Assembly: GCA_902783615.1 (NCBI GenBank)
Contig: CACZRQ010000017.1
Coordinates: 1-10,111, forward strand
Source: an uncultured Bacteroidales bacterium
GTDB lineage: Bacteria; Bacteroidota; Bacteroidia; Bacteroidales; Bacteroidaceae
DNA: 10,111 bases
Reading direction: 5' to 3'
Positions 1 through 3,626 of the stretch are shown here, piece by piece (within the stretch, counting starts at the first letter, position 1; each line of letters opens with the position of its first letter). The notes below the pieces were generated by a model that was not told the DNA's origin, ran no database searches, and saw nothing but the letters and a program-made list of their open reading frames with translations. The translations under genes and the position numbers were made by a program.

Positions 1-37
1 CTTTCGTAGCCTCGGAGCATCAGCCCTTGATTTTTTG

Positions 38-63
38 TTTCTTTTGCATCAAGGCAAAAGAAA
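38..63. repeat. Perfect 10-bp-arm hairpin upstream of the smalltalk gene
   Basis: TTTCTTTTGC (38-47) pairs perfectly with GCAAAAGAAA (54-63) around a six-base loop, and flanking T and A runs extend the stem with a few mismatches. It ends about 30 bp before the small gene at 94. It may terminate a gene left of the window or shape the small gene's leader. Bases 1-37 show no open frame that I can support as a gene. Confidence 0.6.
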
Positions 64-93
64 AAGAATAACAATTTAAAAATTGAAAATGTT

Positions 94-210
94 ATGAAAA
101 ATAAACAACTTTGGAAAACGGTGATTCAGTTCGCCATATCGATCCTGACGGCAGCGTTGACTGCTATGGGAACCACCAGTTGCATGGGACACGGCCCGAT
201 AATTTTCTAA
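94..210 (+). CDS. Smalltalk-type micro-protein (38 aa)
   Basis: A 38-codon ORF starts with ATG at 94 in an A-rich leader typical of Bacteroidetes and ends with TAA at 208-210. The N-terminus is basic (MKNKQLWKTV), followed by a hydrophobic helix ending in AALTAMGTTSCM and a short tail, MGHGPIIF. This basic-hydrophobic-TSCM pattern matches the 'smalltalk protein' family that NCBI annotates in Bacteroides and Prevotella, often next to an HU-like DNA-binding protein gene and an amidase gene. The family's function is unknown. The SCM segment resembles a lipobox, but in such a short protein it may simply be a membrane anchor. No neighbour gene that usually accompanies the family is visible to the left, where the window begins. 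Family assignment is from memory of the sequence pattern, not a search. Confidence 0.72.
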   Translation: MKNKQLWKTVIQFAISILTAALTAMGTTSCMGHGPIIF

Positions 211-242
211 AAAAAATATTTTTGAGGAAAATATTCGGTGGT

Positions 243-269
243 ATGGGACATGGGCCAATAATTTTCTAA
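243..269 (+). pseudogene. Duplicated 3' tail of the smalltalk gene
   Basis: These 27 bases repeat the last nine codons of the upstream gene (184-210) and again encode MGHGPIIF followed by TAA. The two copies differ at only three positions, all third-codon and synonymous (CAC/CAT, GGC/GGG, CCG/CCA). The copy sits 33 bp after the first stop, in the -1 frame relative to it. A hairpin (AATATTTT 215-222 with AAAATATT 228-235) lies between them. It is probably the remnant of a tandem smalltalk gene whose 5' part was deleted. As written it could encode only an eight-residue peptide from its own ATG. Confidence 0.55.
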
Positions 270-291
270 CTGAATAATCGGGAGATGATTA

Positions 292-305
292 GCCCCATAA
301 GGGGC
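292..305 (+). other. Short GC hairpin, possible alternative partner of the terminator
   Basis: GCCCC (292-296) and GGGGC (301-305) form a five-pair stem with an ATAA loop. Its left arm with the preceding TA (TAGCCCC, 290-296) is also fully complementary to GGGGCTA (320-326), the left arm of the downstream terminator. The two folds are therefore mutually exclusive on paper. Confidence 0.4.
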
Positions 306-316
306 AACAGAAACTG

Positions 317-353
317 GCAGGGGCTACGTCTTTACGGACTAGCCCCTGCTTTT
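317..353 (+). terminator. Rho-independent terminator after the smalltalk region
   Basis: GCAGGGGCTA (317-326) pairs perfectly with TAGCCCCTGC (340-349). GTC (328-330) and GAC (337-339) can add three inner pairs, and TTTTGT follows directly. It closes the smalltalk transcription unit. The truncated oxidoreductase reading frame becomes recognisable within about ten bases after it. Confidence 0.8.
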
Positions 354-355
354 GT

Positions 356-483
356 ACTGTCACACGTGTGGCACGTATCCTGAACAGCCTTCACAATGTG
401 ACGCTGGAAGAATCCATGACTTACACCGTTTATGAAGATGTGATTGGCATCAGTGGAGGTTGGACAGATTTGCCTTATAAGAA
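356..483 (+). pseudogene. FAD-dependent oxidoreductase, internal fragment left of the IS
   Basis: The frame through 362-483 reads TRVARILNSLHNVTLEESMT and then, later, ISGGWTDLPYK, which resembles the region ahead of the C-terminal FAD-binding segment in FAD-dependent oxidoreductases of the FAD_oxidored type (PF12831). No upstream start or Rossmann motif (GxGxxG) is present. The frame meets the terminator and then a stop at 290-292, so the N-terminal part has been lost or moved. The insertion sequence interrupts the frame after 483, and translation into the element stops at TAA 524-526. Joining 483 to 3348 restores a continuous frame, which shows that this fragment and 3340-3624 were one gene. 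The substrate cannot be judged from the fragment. Confidence 0.75.
476..483 (+). repeat. Target-site duplication, left copy (TATAAGAA)
   Basis: TATAAGAA directly precedes the left inverted repeat and is repeated exactly at 3340-3347 just outside the right inverted repeat. An 8-bp duplication is the length expected for IS1595-family insertion. Confidence 0.93.
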
Positions 484-508
484 GGGAATAATATACTTGT
501 TGACTGAA
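484..508 (+). repeat. Left terminal inverted repeat (IRL, 25 bp)
   Basis: The 25 bases starting GGGAATAATATACTTG and ending TGACTGAA are the exact reverse complement of 3315-3339. A second, imperfect inverted repeat lies just inside: 509-524 against 549-564, with 13 of 16 positions pairing. It would form a hairpin in RNA reading in from the left flank. Confidence 0.95.
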
Positions 509-630
509 GACTCCGTTTTTGCATAAACATGCATCTTCTTGTATATCTATGCATTAACGGAATCATCGACTTAAACACCTGACAACCAAAAGAAAATCTT
601 TGATTTTTCAGCCATTTTCTTCCTTAAAAA

Positions 631-662
631 TTTGCTTTTTTCATAAAAAATGTGTATCTTTG
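631..662 (+). promoter_or_regulatory. Transposase promoter, Bacteroidetes type
   Basis: A TTTG -33 element (631-634) and TATCTTTG -7 element (655-662, consensus TAnnTTTG) are separated by 20 bp, the normal spacing for the Bacteroidetes primary sigma factor. Transcription would start near 669, about 20 bp before the transposase start codon. Confidence 0.8.
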
Positions 663-690
663 CATAGTAATTAAGAAAGATACATAGACT

Positions 691-1698
691 GTGATTGACT
701 TCACCAACTTCAATTCCCTTATCGAAATCGTAGAGTATTTCAACTCAGAGGACATCTGCAAGCAAGCAATCGCTGAACAGCGTTGGGCTGACGGCGTTAT
801 CGTTTGCCCCTACTGCGGACATACACACTGCTATGAGTGCAAGGACGGACGCTACACTTGCAAGCACTGCAACAAGCGCTTCTCCGTGTTGGTGGGTACC
901 ATCTTCGAGAACACCAAACTCCCACTCATCAAGTGGTTCATGGCTATGTATCTCATTTCTAGTCACAAGAAGGGAATTTCTTCATACGACCTCGCTCGTG
1001 ACATCCATGTGACTCAGAAGACCGCTTGGTTCTTGCTTCAGAAGGTTCGTTCCCTCTATGGACAGAACGACTCTACAGCCCTTGACGGTGAAGTGGAGAT
1101 GGACGAGATGTACCTTGGTGGTCGTGAGCAGAACAAGCATCAGAACAAGCGCACCGAAGGTACGCAAGGACGCTCCACCAAGACCAAGACCCCAATCTTC
1201 GGCATGGTTCAGAGGGATGGTTCGTTGGTTGCCATGAAGGTAGAGGACACCAAGGGCACAACCTTGATGCCTATCGTGTCTCAGTTCGTTGAGGAAGGCA
1301 CTACCGTCTACACCGACGAACTCAGTTCCTATAGCAAGTTGGTTGACAACGGCTACGTTCACTTCTTCGTATGCCATAATCAGAGGGAGTTCGTGAAGGC
1401 TAACGGCATCCACACCAACTCTATCGAAGGCTTTTGGGCTCACTTCAAGAGAGTCGTGTTCTCTACTTACCATATGGTTTCCAAGGACTACTTGCAGCGT
1501 TACATTGACGAGCAAGTGTACAGATGGAACACTAGGGAGGACAAGCCCTCTGTACGCTTTGAGGATATGTTCGTCAAGGGTGTTAAGCACTTTGACTACG
1601 CTGATGTATTGTCAATGTCAAGCGTGATTGACATTAATGCTTGGAAGGCGAAGAGGAATTCCTACTATTGGGAGCGTGTGATGCGTAGGGGTGCTTGA
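691..1698 (+). CDS. IS1595-family (ISXO2-like) transposase, 335 aa
   Basis: This enzyme cuts and joins the element's ends during transposition. The N-terminus carries a zinc ribbon (C39-x2-C42 and C57-x2-C60) followed by RFSVLVGTIFENTKLPLIKW and SHKKGISS, both characteristic of the family. An RNase H-fold DDE-type domain follows, with likely catalytic acids D138 (in VEMDEMYLGG) and D209 (in VYTDELSSY). The third site lies in NSIEGFW (N243/E246), with K253 just after it, as in IS1595 enzymes. The start is GTG at 691: an in-frame TAG lies at 685-687, and any later ATG would remove the zinc ribbon. Length is normal and no frame breaks are seen, so it is probably active. Its codons are richer in C and G than those of the cargo genes. 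Confidence 0.95.
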   Translation: MIDFTNFNSLIEIVEYFNSEDICKQAIAEQRWADGVIVCPYCGHTHCYECKDGRYTCKHCNKRFSVLVGTIFENTKLPLIKWFMAMYLISSHKKGISSYDLARDIHVTQKTAWFLLQKVRSLYGQNDSTALDGEVEMDEMYLGGREQNKHQNKRTEGTQGRSTKTKTPIFGMVQRDGSLVAMKVEDTKGTTLMPIVSQFVEEGTTVYTDELSSYSKLVDNGYVHFFVCHNQREFVKANGIHTNSIEGFWAHFKRVVFSTYHMVSKDYLQRYIDEQVYRWNTREDKPSVRFEDMFVKGVKHFDYADVLSMSSVIDINAWKAKRNSYYWERVMRRGA

Positions 1699-1717
1699 AA
1701 CCAAATGGAAATAGAAA

Positions 1718-1741
1718 GGGCAACCTCAAGAGAGGCTGCCC
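1718..1741. terminator. Bidirectional terminator between transposase and Ig-like gene
   Basis: GGGCAACCTC (1718-1727) pairs with GAGGCTGCCC (1732-1741) around AAGA, with a single A/C mismatch. T-rich sequence follows on both strands. It lies 19 bp after the transposase stop and 12 bp beyond the stop of the convergent gene, so it serves both. Confidence 0.75.
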
Positions 1742-1753
1742 ATTTGTTGCATT

Positions 1754-2167
1754 TTAATTGGCGGAAACTTTAAATGTGGTGGATGCTTCGATGCTAGGCG
1801 AGTACTTGACATCACCCAAGCATTTTCCAGTGGCTCTATATGACCCAGCAGGTAACCCTTCAAAGACAATTCTCGCCTTCCCATTAGTGGGCTGTGAATA
1901 CTTTTCCGAATAGTAACCGCTTTCTGATGAAAGCACCATACGGAGTTGACCAGTATAGTCTGTTGGAACAGTAGCACGGATGGTCTCGTCTAAACCTGCA
2001 ATAATATTCATCCCAACCAAGAATAAAGTTGCCACGGGTTTACGCTTATGTAAGTATACTTCTTTTTCCTCTATACAGTAACTTACGTTAGGCGTTATGA
2101 AGTTCTCCGTGTCAGCCGTATAGGCCGTATAGCCACTATTGTTTTCGAATAGTTTTACGTATTTCAT
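1754..2167 (-). CDS. Passenger protein with Ig-like fold and phage-style N-terminus, 137 aa
   Basis: The function is not known. Residues 1-40 (MKYVKLFENN, then FITPNVSYC at 23-31 and an acidic stretch at 33-36) resemble the N-terminal motif of hypothetical and structural proteins in Bacteroides phages and prophages. Residues about 62-137 look like a bacterial Ig-like beta-sandwich repeat: ATVPTDYTGQLRMVL, then FEGLPAGSYRATGKCLGD and a final TFKV strand. I see no signal peptide or membrane segment. The gene converges on the transposase gene and shares its terminator. No good Bacteroidetes promoter is visible in the 114 bp upstream on its strand. As IS cargo such a protein is unexpected; it may be a former phage or surface-protein module. 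The fold assignment is by pattern only. Confidence 0.72.
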   Translation of the reverse strand: MKYVKLFENNSGYTAYTADTENFITPNVSYCIEEKEVYLHKRKPVATLFLVGMNIIAGLDETIRATVPTDYTGQLRMVLSSESGYYSEKYSQPTNGKARIVFEGLPAGSYRATGKCLGDVKYSPSIEASTTFKVSAN

Positions 2168-2197
2168 GGTCTATTAGTATTTTTTCCATATAAATAC

Positions 2198-2228
2198 TTT
2201 GATAATTGGAAAAAAGTACATATCTTTG
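2198..2228 (+). promoter_or_regulatory. Promoter of the plus-strand cargo gene pair
   Basis: TTTG (2198-2201) and TATCTTTG (2221-2228) are 19 bp apart, a good match to the Bacteroidetes consensus. The -7 box is identical to that of the transposase promoter. The predicted start near 2235 leaves a leader of about 47 bases, rich in A and T, before the ATG at 2282. Confidence 0.72.
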
Positions 2229-2281
2229 CTAGAAATAGTGTATTAAATTGTATTTATCATTAAAAGAAGTAAATTATCAAT

Positions 2282-2446
2282 ATGGTTTTAACTGAAGAAA
2301 TGATTAAAAACCTTCCATTAATAACGGAAGAAGAACTTAAGGAAATAATGCTCCCAACTGACGAATTGGTAGAAATAGCCATAAAGGATTTTGACGAGCA
2401 GTTGAAAATTGATGAAGCAAATGATACAAGTTGTATTGCCGACTAA
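2282..2446 (+). CDS. Small acidic passenger protein, 54 aa
   Basis: I do not recognise this protein. It starts with ATG at 2282, is preceded by a good promoter and an A-rich leader, and ends with TAA at 2444-2446. It is strongly acidic, with about 16 Asp/Glu against 4 Lys and no Arg. It is probably helical, with TEEELKEIMLPTDELVEIAI followed by DFDEQLKIDE. Its last 35 bases overlap the start of the next gene in another frame, which suggests translational coupling. A small acidic protein encoded just ahead of a basic one is the usual arrangement of many antitoxin-toxin and inhibitor-effector pairs. That parallel is inference only; no antitoxin DNA-binding motif is evident. Confidence 0.6.
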   Translation: MVLTEEMIKNLPLITEEELKEIMLPTDELVEIAIKDFDEQLKIDEANDTSCIAD

Positions 2447-2915
2447 TATTGCTCACATTGTTTCAAGAAAATACACGTCATTGAGAAGACAAATGCGACG
2501 TAAAACTGGTCGTGCATATCCGATAGCCCAACTTTATGATAATATTCGTAACGCTCTTTCCATCAATGGATGTATGATAGAATTGTATAATATCAAAGTT
2601 CCAACATACAATAAATGGAAAAATCTTGGTTATAAAGTGATAAGCAGTAACCATTGGTACTATGCAATACAATTCAAAAGAAGGGGAGATGGTAGTATTG
2701 TTGCGTGTGCTGTAGATGCATTATACGAGGGGGATTATCATAATGATATTATGCAAACAAAGCCATACGAATGTAAAGAGATGTTTTTATCTCATATCAT
2801 CTCCGAATCCATCAACAACTTGATTCGTGAGGTTGAGGAAGCGGATAGGCAAAGAAGGATTCAAAGGATAGTTTGTGAAACGATAGAGAGATTCATCAGC
2901 AACTTGGTGGCATAA
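2412..2915 (+). CDS. Basic passenger protein of unknown function, 167 aa
   Basis: No known family is recognised with confidence. ATG at 2412 is chosen as start; TTG at 2409 and ATG at 2421 are alternatives, and all overlap the preceding gene. The N-terminus is basic (SRKYTSLRRQMRRKTGRAYP, residues about 18-37). A central part resembles a compact mixed fold: YKVISSNHWYYAIQFKRRGD, then VACAVDALYEGDYHND. The C-terminus is a charged helix, SINNLIREVEEADRQRRIQR, possibly a coiled coil. There is no signal peptide or membrane segment, so it is probably cytoplasmic. The basic N-terminus could bind nucleic acid. The arrangement with the acidic 54-residue protein suggests a functional pair. The base composition is AT-rich compared with the transposase. 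Confidence 0.75.
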   Translation: MKQMIQVVLPTNIAHIVSRKYTSLRRQMRRKTGRAYPIAQLYDNIRNALSINGCMIELYNIKVPTYNKWKNLGYKVISSNHWYYAIQFKRRGDGSIVACAVDALYEGDYHNDIMQTKPYECKEMFLSHIISESINNLIREVEEADRQRRIQRIVCETIERFISNLVA

Positions 2916-2940
2916 ATCAGATTATTGAGATATTTATATA

Positions 2941-2972
2941 AAAAGGGCCCTCGTTGCTCTAACAACAAGGGC
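2941..2972 (-). terminator. Minus-strand terminator in the right part of the IS
   Basis: GCCCTCGTTG (2947-2956) pairs with CAACAAGGGC (2963-2972) with one C/A mismatch, around a six-base loop. Read on the minus strand the hairpin is followed by CC and then TTTTT (2944-2940), as expected for an intrinsic terminator. There is no T-tract on the plus strand. It implies a minus-strand transcript coming from the 3000-3200 region. Confidence 0.65.
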
Positions 2973-2974
2973 AG

Positions 2975-3180
2975 AACCCAATGGGTTAATCTGTGGGTGT
3001 GGCAGATGAACTTTAAATCAAGTTCATCCTTTTCATCAAGTCAAGGACTTGACGCTTCCAACTTTCGTTAAAAGTCATGAGTCTAAACCCCATAATGAGA
3101 TGGCAAACGTCCACACCCACTTTTTGATAAAAAACTTCTCTCATTTTGAAGGGTTTTTTAAAGTGCAAGGATAAAACCTT
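2975..3180. ncRNA. Candidate structured RNA region (strand uncertain)
   Basis: Unusually many perfect stems occur here. A 10-bp closing helix joins GTGGGTGTGG (2993-3002) to CCACACCCAC (3111-3120). Inside it are a 9-bp hairpin (3005-3013 with 3020-3028), a 7-bp hairpin (3036-3042 with 3046-3052) and a 5-bp hairpin (3061-3065 with 3071-3075), which together make a multi-branch fold. Outside are AACCC/GGGTT (2975-2987), a stem at 3129-3159 and a small one at 3167-3180. The fold matches no RNA family I know. On the minus strand a possible promoter (3198-3229) and terminator (2941-2972) bracket it; on the plus strand it would be the 3' UTR of the 167-residue gene, ending at the terminators at 3208-3289. 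Confidence 0.45.
3013..3144 (-). CDS. Possible 43-aa small protein in the IS right end
   Basis: On the minus strand ATG (3144-3142) opens a 43-codon frame ending in TAA (3015-3013). The peptide begins MREVFYQKVGVDVCHLI and ends in a likely amphipathic helix, ESWKRQVLDLMKRMNLI. Its composition, with W, C, H and mixed charge, looks more like a protein than a random frame. A possible Bacteroidetes promoter (3198-3229) gives a leader of about 47 bases, and an intrinsic terminator lies 41 bp beyond the stop. The start codon lies in the loop of the 3129-3159 hairpin, and the stop codon lies at the loop of the 3005-3028 hairpin. The same bases form the helices of the candidate structured RNA, so it may be an RNA gene instead, or both. 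Confidence 0.4.
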   Translation of the reverse strand: MREVFYQKVGVDVCHLIMGFRLMTFNESWKRQVLDLMKRMNLI

Positions 3181-3197
3181 ACTTATTTATCATGGTG

Positions 3198-3229
3198 CAA
3201 AATTACGAAATCCCACCAACGTATGCAAG
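3198..3229 (-). promoter_or_regulatory. Possible minus-strand promoter for the small ORF or RNA
   Basis: Read on the minus strand, TAATTTTG (3205-3198) fits the -7 consensus TAnnTTTG, and CTTG (3229-3226) is one base off the -33 TTTG at 20-bp spacing. It overlaps the hairpin at 3208-3245, which lowers confidence. Confidence 0.4.
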
Positions 3230-3247
3230 TACGTCGATGGGATTTTT
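3208..3247 (+). terminator. Plus-strand terminator hairpin near the IS right end
   Basis: AAATCCCA (3208-3215) pairs with TGGGATTT (3238-3245). An inner perfect stem, ACGTA (3219-3223) with TACGT (3230-3234), is separated by a symmetric 3x3 internal loop, and a T-run ends at 3247. It would stop transcription from the cargo gene pair. Confidence 0.65.
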
Positions 3248-3253
3248 CAAAGG

Positions 3254-3289
3254 AAAAAAGAGCAATTGTTTGATAAATTGCTCTTTTTT
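3254..3289. terminator. Bidirectional terminator just inside the right IS end
   Basis: A6GAGCAATT (3254-3267) and AATTGCTCT6 (3276-3289) form a perfect 14-bp stem with an 8-base loop and flanking A and T runs. It works on either strand and would insulate the element from host transcription and the reverse. A further small stem, ACTGAA (3306-3311) with TTCAGT (3315-3320), overlaps the inner end of the right inverted repeat. Confidence 0.85.
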
Positions 3290-3314
3290 GTATATTTATA
3301 CAAGGACTGAACCT

Positions 3315-3339
3315 TTCAGTCAACAAGTATATTATTCCC
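3315..3339 (-). repeat. Right terminal inverted repeat (IRR, 25 bp)
   Basis: The 25 bases beginning TTCAGTCAACAAG and ending TATTATTCCC are the exact reverse complement of 484-508. They are followed directly by the second target-site copy. Confidence 0.95.
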
Positions 3340-3347
3340 TATAAGAA
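3340..3347 (+). repeat. Target-site duplication, right copy (TATAAGAA)
   Basis: Exact copy of 476-483, directly adjoining the right inverted repeat. Confidence 0.93.
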
Positions 3348-3624
3348 TGGCACAGTGAAAGCCCAAGACCGTCCTTACTGGCAGATTCCCCTACGTTCGC
3401 TCTTGTCCCCTAAGACAAAGAACCTGATAGTTGCAGGCCGTTGCTTTGGCTTTGAGAAGGAGTTGGTGGAGGATGCCCGCGAGATAGGCACTTGCTTCGT
3501 GACAGGTCAAGGTGCAGGCATAGCTGCCGCCCAAGCTGTTCTACAGCAAACGGTTCCTGCCGACCTTGATCTGAAGAAACTCCGCGCTGCCCTCATCAAA
3601 CAGAACGTGTTCTTGGATGCATAG
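3340..3624 (+). pseudogene. FAD-dependent oxidoreductase, C-terminal fragment right of the IS
   Basis: The frame reads DRPYWQIPLRSLLSPKTKNL, then IVAGRCFGFEKELVEDAR and TGQGAGIAAAQAVLQ, ending at TAG (3622-3624). The IPLRSLL...NLIVAGRC...GQGAGIAAA pattern is the C-terminal FAD-contacting region of FAD_oxidored-type proteins (PF12831). Together with 356-483 it forms one continuous frame once the IS and one TATAAGAA copy are removed (YKNGTVKAQDRPYW across the joint). GTG at 3355 could serve as a start, but a protein from there would lack the whole nucleotide-binding N-terminus, so a working product is unlikely. The stop lies 2 bp from the stop of the convergent rhamnosidase gene. Confidence 0.82.
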
Positions 3625-3626
3625 CG

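Larger units (their letters stand above)
484..3339 (+). mobile_element. Complete IS1595-family element with passenger genes (2,856 bp)
   Basis: The boundaries are set by perfect 25-bp terminal inverted repeats (484-508 and 3315-3339, tip GGGAATAATATACTTG) and a perfect 8-bp target duplication outside them. The only transposase is an ISXO2-like/IS1595-type enzyme at 691-1698. IS1595-family elements are known to produce 8-bp duplications and in some subgroups to carry passenger genes, and this one does. Roughly the right half holds a minus-strand Ig-like gene, an overlapping small gene pair, and a hairpin-dense stretch with a possible 43-codon ORF. The cargo genes look AT-richer than the transposase, suggesting separate origins. 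The intact ends and clean duplication point to a recent insertion. Whether it matches a named IS was not checked. Confidence 0.93.

Noticed and set aside
198..269. Programmed frameshift joining smalltalk to the duplicated tail
   Set aside because: A -1 shift before the TAA would add an extension ending MGHGPIIF, but no strong slippery heptamer lies before the stop and the A-run falls after it; duplication explains the pattern more simply.
361..370. Perfect 10-bp palindrome CACACGTGTG at the edge of the oxidoreductase fragment
   Set aside because: It lies within the coding frame of the fragment and has no matching copy; it could mark a rearrangement site but nothing else supports this.
982..1590. 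Long minus-strand open frame (202 codons) opposite the transposase gene
   Set aside because: It lies entirely inside a clearly real transposase gene, has no family features and no promoter; it is a by-product of transposase codon use.
2941..3120. Structured region considered as an IscB/TnpB-type guide RNA
   Set aside because: No RuvC-, HNH- or TnpB-like protein is encoded in the element, so there is no partner nuclease to support this.
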